Source of the DNA: G965267425 sp965267425
GTDB taxonomy: Bacteria > Bacteroidota > Bacteroidia > Flavobacteriales_E > Vicingaceae
Assembly (NCBI GenBank): GCA_965267425.1
Contig: OZ253959.1
Coordinates: 434,001-498,000, forward strand
DNA length: 64,000 nt
Direction of reading: 5' to 3'
Below are positions 54,552-62,087 of this stretch, piece by piece. Every line of letters starts with the position of its first letter. The stretch's first letter is position 1. The notes beneath the pieces are model-generated. The model did not search any database. It was given only the letters and a program-made list of their open reading frames with translations, and was not told the origin of the DNA. The translations under genes were made by a program, and so were the position numbers.

Positions 54552-56564
54552 ATGACTGAAAATGAAGCAAAATCGCGAATTGAACAATTGAGCTTAGAAA
54601 TCGATGAACACAATCATCGATATTACCTGGAATCCACACCCACGATTTCGGATTATGATTTTGATATGTTGCTGGAAGAATTGATGAAACTGGAGACGGA
54701 ATTTCCTCAGTTTGCCTATGAAAATTCACCTACCAAACGCGTTGGTGGAGGGTTGACCAAGGAATTCACCACTGTGGTACACAAATACCCCATGTTGTCG
54801 TTAAGCAATAGTTACAGCAGAGAAGAATTGATTGACTTTGAAGCCAGGATAAAGAAAATCACGGATGAACCGCTTGAATACGTGTGTGAATTAAAATACG
54901 ATGGCGTGGCCATTGGAATTAGTTATGAAAATGGAGAATTGAAGCGGGCGGTTACCAGAGGAGATGGTGAAAAAGGCGATGATATTACCAATAATGTCAG
55001 AACGATTCGAACTGTACCTTTGAAACTAAGAGGGGAAGATTTTCCCAAAGAATTCGAAATCCGTGGAGAAATATTTTGGCCCTTAGATGAATTTGAGCGA
55101 ACAAATCAAGAAAGGGAAGACATTGGCGAACCTCGATTGGCCAATCCAAGAAATGCCGCTTCAGGTACCTTAAAAATGCAAGACTCAAAAGTGGTGGCGG
55201 AACGAAATTTGGATTGCTACTTGTATTTTCTCCTTGGAGAAGAACTTCCGTTTGACTCACATTATGAAAATATAGTTAAGGCAGGACAATGGGGCATCAA
55301 AACCCCTAATCCGGAGAAACGCTTCATTCAAAAGTGTAAAAATCTGGACGATGTGTTTTCATTCATTGACCATTGGGATGAAAAACGCAGTGAGCTTAAT
55401 TTTGAAATTGATGGAGTAGTCATCAAAGTGAATGATTATCGATTGCAACAGCAGTTGGGGTTTACTGCCAAATCTCCTCGGTGGGCAATTGCCTATAAAT
55501 TCAAAGCAGAAAAAGCCTTAACCGTGTTGGAAGATGTTCAATATCAGGTTGGAAGAACGGGAGCAATTACACCTGTAGCTCATCTTGAACCCGTATTGTT
55601 GGGTGGTACGATGGTCAAGCGTGCATCTGTCCACAATGCAGATCAAATTAAAAAGTTGGATTTACATGAAGGTGATCACGTATTTGTGGAAAAAGGAGGT
55701 GAGATAATTCCTAAAATTGTGGAAGTAGATTTGGCGCAACGGTCATCAAATGCAAAGGAAATTCAATTTATTAACGTCTGTCCGGAATGCCAGACACCAT
55801 TGGTGAAAGTTGAAGGTGAGGCACAACATTATTGTCCGAATGAATGGGCTTGTCCGCCGCAGATCAAAGGAAAAATGGAGCATTTTATCGGGCGTAAAGC
55901 CATGGATATTGACGGATTGGGACAAGAAACCATTGAGCAACTTTATGATGCAGGTTTGGTCAATGACATAGGAGATATTTACGATTTGACAGCCGAAAGA
56001 CTTTTGCCCTTAGAACGGATGGCAGAAAAATCTGTCAATAAATTATTGGATGGAATAGAAACCTCCAAGCAAATCCCATTTGAAAGAGTGTTGTTCGCCA
56101 TCGGCATCAGATACGTGGGTCAAACTGTTGCAAAAAAATTAGCCAAGCATTTCGGCACCATTCAAAACTTGATGAACGCCACATTTGAGGAGTTAATCGC
56201 AGTGGATGAAATTGGGGATCGCATTGCTCAGAGCATAATTGATTTTTTTACCGTTCCTAAGAATCAGGCATTGGTTGAAAAATTGCAAAATGAAGGATTG
56301 CAATTTGAAATGGAAGAGCAAGAAGGAGCTTCGGATATACTGCAAGGAAAATCGTTTGTAGTATCAGGGGTATTTCAACATTTTTCTCGTGACGAATTGA
56401 AAAAGACCATTGAATTGAATGGTGGAAAAAATGTGAGTTCCATTTCAACAAAGACCGATTTTGTGCTTGCAGGTGAGAAAATGGGACCTTCAAAACTTGC
56501 CAAAGCGGAGAAACTTGGCATTGACATTATAAATGAAGATGAATTTATGAGGATGATTGGATAA
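54552..56564 (+). CDS. ligA: NAD-dependent DNA ligase
   Basis: A 670-residue ligase, complete. The adenylation domain has the nucleophile Lys115 in ELKYDGVAIG, and DGVVIKVNDY later. The zinc finger is CPECQ followed by HYCPNEWACPPQ. Helix-hairpin-helix motifs follow (KSVNKLLDGIETS, IGIRYVGQTVAKKLAKHFG), with a C-terminal BRCT domain (ILQGKSFVVSGVFQHFSRDE). It joins Okazaki fragments and repair nicks. A terminator follows at 56630-56666. Confidence 0.97.
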   Translation: MTENEAKSRIEQLSLEIDEHNHRYYLESTPTISDYDFDMLLEELMKLETEFPQFAYENSPTKRVGGGLTKEFTTVVHKYPMLSLSNSYSREELIDFEARIKKITDEPLEYVCELKYDGVAIGISYENGELKRAVTRGDGEKGDDITNNVRTIRTVPLKLRGEDFPKEFEIRGEIFWPLDEFERTNQEREDIGEPRLANPRNAASGTLKMQDSKVVAERNLDCYLYFLLGEELPFDSHYENIVKAGQWGIKTPNPEKRFIQKCKNLDDVFSFIDHWDEKRSELNFEIDGVVIKVNDYRLQQQLGFTAKSPRWAIAYKFKAEKALTVLEDVQYQVGRTGAITPVAHLEPVLLGGTMVKRASVHNADQIKKLDLHEGDHVFVEKGGEIIPKIVEVDLAQRSSNAKEIQFINVCPECQTPLVKVEGEAQHYCPNEWACPPQIKGKMEHFIGRKAMDIDGLGQETIEQLYDAGLVNDIGDIYDLTAERLLPLERMAEKSVNKLLDGIETSKQIPFERVLFAIGIRYVGQTVAKKLAKHFGTIQNLMNATFEELIAVDEIGDRIAQSIIDFFTVPKNQALVEKLQNEGLQFEMEEQEGASDILQGKSFVVSGVFQHFSRDELKKTIELNGGKNVSSISTKTDFVLAGEKMGPSKLAKAEKLGIDIINEDEFMRMIG

Positions 56565-56629
56565 ATTTTGTTATCTTAGAGTACTTTCTTTATCCAAAGA
56601 AACATTACTTGCGCCTATCTGTTAGCTTT

Positions 56630-56666
56630 AAAAACCCTTTCTTCTCAGGAGAGGGTTTTTATTTTT
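56630..56666 (+). terminator. Terminator after ligA
   Basis: AAAAACCCT (from 56630) and AGGGTTTTT (56652-56660) pair across CTTCTCAGGAG-type loop sequence, followed by ATTTTT. Confidence 0.75.
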
Positions 56667-56686
56667 AGATAGATTTATTTTGTGAT

Positions 56687-56720
56687 AAAAAAAAAGCCAA
56701 CGATGTCGTTGGCTTTTTTT
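56687..56720 (-). terminator. Terminator of the T9SS beta-propeller gene (bidirectional)
   Basis: GCCAACGA (56696-56703) and TCGTTGGC (56706-56713) form a perfect stem flanked by A and T runs on both sides. It therefore works for the minus-strand gene ending at 56735 and also backs up the ligA terminator. Confidence 0.8.
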
Positions 56721-56734
56721 GGCTGACTAAAATA

Positions 56735-58105
56735 TTATCGGCGAATCAATATTTCAGCCGTTGAAATTTGATAGTCGTTAATTAAGATTAGTGTATACAA
56801 CCCAGTAGCTAAATGATCCACTTGTAATTGTGGGTTGGTTGTATTGATTCGTGTTGTCAATTGAACCTGACCTAAAGAGTTAACCAATTGCACGTTAAAA
56901 TCTGTTCCAGCGCTTTCAGGTATTTCTAAAGTTATGTAATCCGTTGCAGGGTTTGGAAATGCTTTAAAAGCAAATTCTGCACTCAATTCATCTACACTAG
57001 TGATATCAACAGGGTTTACAGAAGGATGATTCATTCGCACCACTGTTCTGTCATCGTAATCTACATACCATATTTGACCATCAGGTCCAACTTTCAAACC
57101 TGTAGGATTCGTTGAGTGATTACTGATGTCAATTCTTCCTACTTCAGTTAATGGGTTGGTTAGCACATCGTAAATCACAATTTCTCTGGACTCGTTGTCC
57201 ATTACCAAAAGACGATTGTCTACGTAATCAACCCCTGATGGTGCACCAAGACCTGTAGAAACCACTTCTTCGAAGATGGCATTTTCCATTTCTGAATACT
57301 CAGCCAATACTTCTCCGTACAAGGAAGTAAGCGAGTTTTTCACGTTTCCTGAATAGATATTCAATCGTACGATGCGATCGTTTCCGGTATCGCAGATGTA
57401 CAAAAGTGCACGACTTTTATCCATTACCATATGACTTGGAACTTCAGGATCTCGGGATACTTGTAATTCAGTATATCTTCTCAATTTTCCATCATCATGA
57501 TCAAAACCTCCTGGATAGTGAGGTTCTACGAAATCATAACGAACAATATTTTCATTGTAGCCATCAAACACCCAATAAGCATTTCCAGTTTCGTGGGCAA
57601 TTCCCATTCCATAAGGAGACTGGTGTAACATATCGAGGTGGCTACCATTTACTTGTGCCGTTGGTGGGTTTCCTACCATGGCATAAATGCTCAAATCTCC
57701 AGGCCAAAGTGTAGGACCTGTGAATAAACTTCCGTCGTGATTTGCATCTAAGATACCTTGGGAAGTTGCCCAGTCACCATTGTCACCAAAAGCAAGTGAT
57801 GTTGCTTCTGCCATAAAGTGCCAAGCGTTTCCATCTTTTCTGAATTCAGATGTTTGTGTGCTTAATCCTGCATCGAAGAATGTAACTGTTGAACCGCCAG
57901 AATTACGGTTACCTTGATTCAAAACCCACAGCTCATTGGCTCGGGTTGGGTGAAAATCCAAATCAATTGGACTTACCAAGTTGTCAGATACCGTTCCAAT
58001 CTCTTCGAACGTAATGCTGTCTGGAGAATTAACGTAGCTGTCAATAGTTTGAGCCTGAGTAAATAAAGCGCAGGCGCAACAAAAAAGTGTAAATATTTTT
58101 TCCAT
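56735..58105 (-). CDS. Secreted beta-propeller (NHL-like) protein with T9SS sorting domain
   Basis: A 456-residue protein with signal peptide MEKIFTLFCCACALFTQAQ. The central part shows repeated blade-like units, such as SPIDLDFHPTRANELWVLNQ, PSHMVMDKSRALLYICDTGN, APSGVDYVDNRLLVMDNESR and NPTGLKVGPDGQIWYVDYDD, as in NHL or SMP-30-type propellers. The last 75 residues are a T9SS domain: FKAFPNPATDYITLEIPES, then VQLVNSLGQVQLTTRI, then LATGLYTLILI. It is exported to the cell surface; any enzymatic role is unknown. Its terminator is at 56687-56720. Confidence 0.85.
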   Translation of the reverse strand: MEKIFTLFCCACALFTQAQTIDSYVNSPDSITFEEIGTVSDNLVSPIDLDFHPTRANELWVLNQGNRNSGGSTVTFFDAGLSTQTSEFRKDGNAWHFMAEATSLAFGDNGDWATSQGILDANHDGSLFTGPTLWPGDLSIYAMVGNPPTAQVNGSHLDMLHQSPYGMGIAHETGNAYWVFDGYNENIVRYDFVEPHYPGGFDHDDGKLRRYTELQVSRDPEVPSHMVMDKSRALLYICDTGNDRIVRLNIYSGNVKNSLTSLYGEVLAEYSEMENAIFEEVVSTGLGAPSGVDYVDNRLLVMDNESREIVIYDVLTNPLTEVGRIDISNHSTNPTGLKVGPDGQIWYVDYDDRTVVRMNHPSVNPVDITSVDELSAEFAFKAFPNPATDYITLEIPESAGTDFNVQLVNSLGQVQLTTRINTTNPQLQVDHLATGLYTLILINDYQISTAEILIRR

Positions 58106-58458
58106 AGGATGTTTGATTTGAGGGCAAAGAAAGGTTCAAATAATTGAACTGGCAAGAATTAAATGAGGATAAAATGGTAATTCTAAAAATACATTTGAGC
58201 ACATTTATGATTAAAAAAGTGTTTGAGTTCAAAATTATTAGAATTATATAATTTATTTAGTTAATGTAAGAGTATATACATAATTATTCGAAAATAAAAA
58301 GAACGTTTCTATAAAAATGAAAGAAATTACAAGGGATACTCTTATTTAATTTTAGCCTAATCTATTGTTGCTCTTGATTCAGGACAGTCAGATTACCAAT
58401 TCTTAAATTAAACTGTTCCTTTAATGCCAAATATTAAATCCTACCTTAGCTTCCATCC
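58106..58458. other. AT-rich intergenic region without a recognisable gene
   Basis: A 353-bp spacer between the divergent propeller and YeiH genes. It is strongly AT-rich, with only very short frames. It presumably holds both promoters. A short inverted repeat TTCAA-ATAA-TTGAA lies near 58134, and a -7-like TACCTTAG is at 58442-58449. No RNA gene or repeat was recognised. Confidence 0.6.
58442..58449 (+). promoter_or_regulatory. Possible -7 element immediately before the YeiH-type gene
   Basis: TACCTTAG differs from TAnnTTTG at one position and ends nine bases before the ATG, predicting a very short leader. No -33 element is apparent. Confidence 0.3.
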
Positions 58459-59382
58459 ATGGAAATAATTACCCTACAAAAGAAAATCATCTTTATCGCC
58501 CTGGTATTGTTGTGCTTCACTGGTTGGATAAATGGTGCTGTTGCCTTGTTATGTGGAATTGTATTTTCAAGCTTGTTCGGTAATCCCTTCCCACAATTAT
58601 CCGGTAAAACCGTACAAGTTTTGTTGAGAATAGCCATTGTTGGATTTGGCTTTGGAATCAATGCTATGGAAGCCATTCAGGTGAGTAGCGATAGTTTGAT
58701 ATTAACCATTAGTTCAATTCTCATCATATTTGTTGTGGGTTACGCCATTTCAAAATGGTTGAAAACAAACCAAGACATTTCTTATCTCATTTCAACAGGT
58801 ACAGCCATTTGTGGAGGAAGTGCCATTGCTGCGGTTTCTCCGATAACCAAAGCTTCGAATCAGTCAATATCTATTGCATTGGGAGTGGTGTTTTTGCTCA
58901 ATGCCATAGCGTTATTCATCTTTCCTGGCATTGGAGAATTTATTGGACTGTCACAATACCAATTTGGTGTTTGGAGCGCCATTGCCATTCATGATACAAG
59001 TTCAGTAGTTGGAGCAGCATACGCTTATGGTGATGAGGCGCTCAACATTGCCACCACCGTAAAAATGGCAAGGGTGTTGTGGATTGTACCAATTTCCATT
59101 GTCACCATTTTTTTGTTCAAAAGAAAAAATGCTAAAATCAAAGTTCCATGGTTCATTGTATTGTTCATTTTGGCCATATTAGTTAACAGCTACTTGAATA
59201 TTCCAGATTCCTTGCAATTGGCCATTTCACGTATTTCCAAGTCTGTCTTAATTGTAACACTCTTTTTGATAGGGATAGGGCTGTCTTTTCAACAAATCAA
59301 ATCCGCTGGATGGAGAGTGCTGCTTTATGGATTTATTTTGTGGATGGTAATGGCAAGCTATAGTTTAATAATGCTTTACTAA
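58459..59382 (+). CDS. YeiH/UPF0324-family membrane protein (putative sulfate exporter)
   Basis: A 307-residue integral membrane protein with about ten helices and two inverted halves. Family motifs are VLLRIAIVGFGFGINAMEAI in the first half, STGTAICGGSAIAAVSPITK in the middle, AIAIHDTSSVVGAAYAYG and LFLIGIGLSFQQIKSAGWRV near the end. The family is annotated as putative sulfate exporters, though transport has been shown for few members. It converges with the Rhs-tail gene, the stops being four bases apart. Confidence 0.88.
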   Translation: MEIITLQKKIIFIALVLLCFTGWINGAVALLCGIVFSSLFGNPFPQLSGKTVQVLLRIAIVGFGFGINAMEAIQVSSDSLILTISSILIIFVVGYAISKWLKTNQDISYLISTGTAICGGSAIAAVSPITKASNQSISIALGVVFLLNAIALFIFPGIGEFIGLSQYQFGVWSAIAIHDTSSVVGAAYAYGDEALNIATTVKMARVLWIVPISIVTIFLFKRKNAKIKVPWFIVLFILAILVNSYLNIPDSLQLAISRISKSVLIVTLFLIGIGLSFQQIKSAGWRVLLYGFILWMVMASYSLIMLY

Positions 59383-59386
59383 GTCA

Positions 59387-60286
59387 TCATTCGGGAATTC
59401 TTTCTAAAGAATTGATGCGCACCGTGTGGAACCTTCTATCGAAATCAGGTATTTGTTGTCTATTTGATTCTATTGGTTGTCCTACAGAAACGGCGTGCGG
59501 GTGGTAATAGGTATCACGCATACTTATGAATTCCCGAGTGCTGAATCCTCGAGGTTTGGCCAAAAAGCGCACAAAGCCACCAAAAATGGATGTTCCTGTT
59601 AAAATAGAAGTATTTCCTGTCAATTCTATGTCTCTGAGAAATACACTTCTAGGTTTGATTTTTGACATCAGTTTTTTTGTCAATTTGTCTCGCTTAAATT
59701 CGAATACATCTGACTGATGTAACGAACTGACAAAATGTTGAAATTCTGGATTGGAAGGTCGACTGAAATAGCAGCTGAATAAATTAATGCTCTTTAATCT
59801 GCTTCCGTTCATTTTTAGAGAATAATGTTCAAGTGTTCTAACGGTTCGTGCCAATTCGTCCTGGGCGATAATCTTGTGATTAAGGGTCATATAAACTGGA
59901 CCTTCTTTGTTGAGGCCGAAAACTTTATCCAGATAACTTCGTGGCGCACTTCCGTGAAGTGAGATATCAAGATGACCGTTCCAGTCCTTGAATTTCCAAA
60001 ATGATTCATCCAACTCCCGAGCAATTGTCTTATCAAGGGTTTCGTGTGGACGCACCACCATATAATTGATGTCCATTTCACGTGGTAGGTATTGATCCGC
60101 AGATTCCCAATCTGTCAAAAAAATGGGACGTTCTCCTGAACGGTCTGTATAAGATGATGGAATGTTATGGCAATAAGCAAATGGGTTGGGGTTTACATGT
60201 TGAGGGTCAGTGGATAAAAAAGAAGCCTGGGAGCAATGAAAAGCAACAAGTAAAGATAGATGTACGATAACAATAGGTGGATTCAT
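59387..60286 (-). CDS. Orphan Rhs-core-tail protein with a possible His/Cys peptidase-like C-terminal domain
   Basis: A 299-residue protein from the ATG at 60286 (MNPPIVIVHLSLLVAFHCSQ), a signal-peptide-like start with little N-terminal charge. In-frame codons upstream reach a stop at 60314-60316, so no Rhs core precedes it. Residues of about 23-51 (SFLSTDPQHVNPNPFAYCHN, then DRSG) match the end of Rhs-associated core domains. The following 245 residues match nothing I recognise. However, LDISLHGSAP (His111) and SINLFSCYFSRP (Cys172) look like the strand-His-Gly and strand-Ser-Cys pairs of caspase-like cysteine peptidases. It could be a displaced polymorphic-toxin tip; no immunity gene lies downstream, because the next gene is on the other strand. 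The catalytic idea is inference. Confidence 0.55.
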   Translation of the reverse strand: MNPPIVIVHLSLLVAFHCSQASFLSTDPQHVNPNPFAYCHNIPSSYTDRSGERPIFLTDWESADQYLPREMDINYMVVRPHETLDKTIARELDESFWKFKDWNGHLDISLHGSAPRSYLDKVFGLNKEGPVYMTLNHKIIAQDELARTVRTLEHYSLKMNGSRLKSINLFSCYFSRPSNPEFQHFVSSLHQSDVFEFKRDKLTKKLMSKIKPRSVFLRDIELTGNTSILTGTSIFGGFVRFLAKPRGFSTREFISMRDTYYHPHAVSVGQPIESNRQQIPDFDRRFHTVRINSLERIPE

Positions 60287-60390
60287 AGTTGCCAATGCTG
60301 GACTGGCAAATTCTTATAAGGGATAGATTCTCGAAACAGTGAATCACTTAATTTGGTTCCCAGCGGAGTTGGAGCCTGCATGCGGAAAGT

Positions 60391-60553
60391 AGGGATTACC
60401 TGACGGTGATCCCTTGAGTTGTAAAGGTCAAAATCAATTTTGCAATGTCTTTTGACATTCCATTTTCTACATCCGAAAAAAGTCAAAGCAAGCTTCACTT
60501 TTTCTTCTTTCGAAAATCGAACAAAATTGATTCTCTGTGGAGCCGGAGGGATT
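60391..60553. repeat. Direct repeat copy A, ending in a tmRNA 3'-end copy
   Basis: A 163-bp unit nearly identical to 60728-60891: four substitutions and one single-base length change were counted by eye. It starts AGGGATTACCTGACGG and ends with the tmRNA 3' motif TCTGTGGAGCCGGAGG (60534-60549) plus GATT. A weaker match extends left to 60370 (TGGAGCC). Confidence 0.9.
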
Positions 60554-60585
60554 ATGCTTCATGATCCATCCTTTCCCATTCAATG

Positions 60586-60694
60586 GACCAAACTTTACTT
60601 GTTTCACAATTGCCCATGATTTCATTAGGACATCCAAATAAAATTTGGCTGCCCTTCAAAAATCAATCGCATCACTTCGTGATAAAGTTTGGTC
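60586..60694. repeat. Spacer between the repeats, bounded by a 12-bp inverted repeat
   Basis: GACCAAACTTTA (60586-60597) and TAAAGTTTGGTC (60683-60694) are exact inverted copies enclosing 85 bp of sequence found only once in the window. The arrangement is that of a long hairpin or a very small terminal-inverted-repeat element. Confidence 0.6.
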
Positions 60695-60696
60695 AG

Positions 60697-60712
60697 TCTG
60701 TGGAGCCGGAGG
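60697..60712. repeat. Third copy of the tmRNA 3'-end motif
   Basis: TCTGTGGAGCCGGAGG is identical to 60872-60887, the 3' end of ssrA with flank, and to 60534-60549. It is followed by a short palindrome-like CCCGTCTGCGGCAGG and then repeat copy B. Confidence 0.85.
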
Positions 60713-60727
60713 CCCGTCTGCGGCAGG

Positions 60728-60891
60728 AGGGATTACCTGACGGTGATCCCTTGAGCTGCAAAGGTCAAAATCAATTTTGCAATGTCTTTTGACATTTTAT
60801 TTTCTACATCCGAAAAAAGTCAAAGCAAGCTTCACTTTTTTCTTCTTTCGAAAATCGAACAAAATTGATTCTCTGTGGAGCCGGAGGGATT
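60728..60891. repeat. Direct repeat copy B, running into the real tmRNA 3' end
   Basis: A 164-bp unit matching 60391-60553 at about 97 percent. Its right end is the genuine 3' terminus of the tmRNA gene, so the repeat overlaps ssrA by 16 bases. This shows that the duplicated unit is defined by the RNA gene end. Confidence 0.9.
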
Positions 60892-61268
60892 CGAACCCTC
60901 GTCCAAACAAGGAACATATAAGCTTTCTACATGCTTAGAATTTGCTTAATTGTCGGGTAAAGGCCGGCCAAATTCAGTCTACCAATACCTTATTCCGTTA
61001 AATTTTCGTCCGAATGTCCGGAAACCATTCAGCTTAATCCGTCTTGCTAGTGCCCCGAATTCATTAAGTGACGAATGGACTCAATGACGGGACAGCTTGT
61101 CTGCTCCATCTAATGAAGCAGATTAGGTTAACTCACTTGGTGAATTAGGCCGCAAGCGCGAAGTTAGAATCGCCTTTTAAAAGTTGAGAACCTTTTTTAA
61201 CGAGTAGATTCACATCACTCGACATGCTTACATATACATCCGACTTGCTGTCAAAACCAGTCGGCCCC
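60876..61268 (-). ncRNA. ssrA: tmRNA
   Basis: Transfer-messenger RNA that rescues stalled ribosomes. On the minus strand it begins GGGGCCGACTGGTTTTGACA and ends with a T arm (GAGGGTTCGAATCCCTC) and CGGCTCC plus A. The acceptor pairs GGGGCCG with CGGCTCC and includes G3-U70, the alanine identity pair. The tag reading frame ends at 61145-61147 (TAA) and, from the codon at 61172-61174, encodes GDSNFALAA, with the usual ALAA degradation end. CCA is not encoded. A -7 element lies at 61277-61284. The 3' end is duplicated twice downstream. Confidence 0.95.
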
Positions 61269-61276
61269 AATACGTA

Positions 61277-61284
61277 CAAAATTA
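61277..61284 (-). promoter_or_regulatory. -7 promoter element of ssrA
   Basis: TAATTTTG on the minus strand matches TAnnTTTG and is followed eight bases later by the tmRNA 5' GGGG, the expected spacing. Confidence 0.6.
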
Positions 61285-61361
61285 CCATACTTTTTGGTAT
61301 CACAGCTATGATTATCGAGGTTAGCGTGATCTTCATCATAGTACTGCAAATCCCATTTCAC

Positions 61362-61369
61362 TATCTTTG
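61362..61369 (+). promoter_or_regulatory. -7 promoter element of the T9SS/dehydrogenase gene pair
   Basis: TATCTTTG matches TAnnTTTG and ends 15 bases before the ATG at 61385. No -33 TTG is evident. It is divergent from the ssrA promoter. Confidence 0.45.
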
Positions 61370-61384
61370 ACGAAAATTTAAAGC

Positions 61385-62086
61385 ATGCGGTTCGTTGTCA
61401 TTGCGCTTTTTTCACTCTACTCGTTATCAATTAATGCCCAGTCCTTTGGAGTTTCAGATACGCTAAAGATTTTATCTAAAACAACGGATTTTGGAGTTCT
61501 TCATGACTTTATTCAATTGGAAAATTTCAGTGGAAAGGATTTAGCAATGCGATGGAAGCAAACAATTAGCCCAGGATTTCCTTCGGCTTGGATACCATCA
61601 ATTCAGGATCCGGACAACTGGTATAACCATTGCGATACTGTAGATAGTGCAGATTTTGTTCTTCCTGATTCAACCACTTTTTCGGACAAAATGGTCATTG
61701 GTTTGGATCACCAACAAATGGTTGGTGCTGGATTTATCTATTATCAGTTGTTTCCCATTGATGACCCTACCGATACCATCAATATAGCATTTAGTCTGAA
61801 TGTCTCAGAAGGAACCGGAACCACAGGCTTGGATAAATTGTCGGCAACAACGTTGGAAATTTATCCCAATCCTGCATCTGATGAAATCCGAATCATCAAA
61901 CCAACGGAACTCGGCATTGATTTTTCAATTCGGTTGATAGATGCCAATGGAAAGGTTCATGGAGCTAACTATCAAAATCATAAGGATTACTTATTGCTAG
62001 AAAGAAAAGATCTTGCATCAGGCATTTACATGATACAAATGATGGCTGGAAATGCCTTATGGCAACAAAAAATTGTTTTTGAATAG
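61385..62086 (+). CDS. Small secreted protein with T9SS type A sorting domain
   Basis: A 233-residue protein with a signal peptide (MRFVVIALFSLYSLSINAQS). The N-terminal half is probably one beta-sandwich domain (TTDFGVLHDFIQLENFSGKD, later KMVIGLDHQQMVGAGFIYYQ). It is followed by a T9SS domain with LEIYPNPASDEIRII, IRLIDANGKVHGANY and LASGIYMIQMMAG. Function is unknown. The dehydrogenase gene starts one base after its stop, so the two are cotranscribed although their products act in different compartments. Confidence 0.82.
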   Translation: MRFVVIALFSLYSLSINAQSFGVSDTLKILSKTTDFGVLHDFIQLENFSGKDLAMRWKQTISPGFPSAWIPSIQDPDNWYNHCDTVDSADFVLPDSTTFSDKMVIGLDHQQMVGAGFIYYQLFPIDDPTDTINIAFSLNVSEGTGTTGLDKLSATTLEIYPNPASDEIRIIKPTELGIDFSIRLIDANGKVHGANYQNHKDYLLLERKDLASGIYMIQMMAGNALWQQKIVFE

Positions 62087-62087
62087 T

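Noticed and set aside
59387..60286. Toxin-immunity pair
   Set aside because: No second gene lies downstream on the same strand, since the YeiH-type gene ends four bases away on the other strand; a pair cannot be claimed.
60283..60792. Short open frames in the ssrA repeat field on both strands
   Set aside because: They lie within duplicated non-coding units and begin or end inside copies of the tmRNA end; nothing in them resembles a protein domain. A relic GIY-YIG-type gene was considered but no motif could be shown.
61145..61339. 64-residue minus-strand frame ending in GDSNFALAA
   Set aside because: Only the last nine codons are the tmRNA tag; the rest is the structured RNA 5' part and its promoter region.
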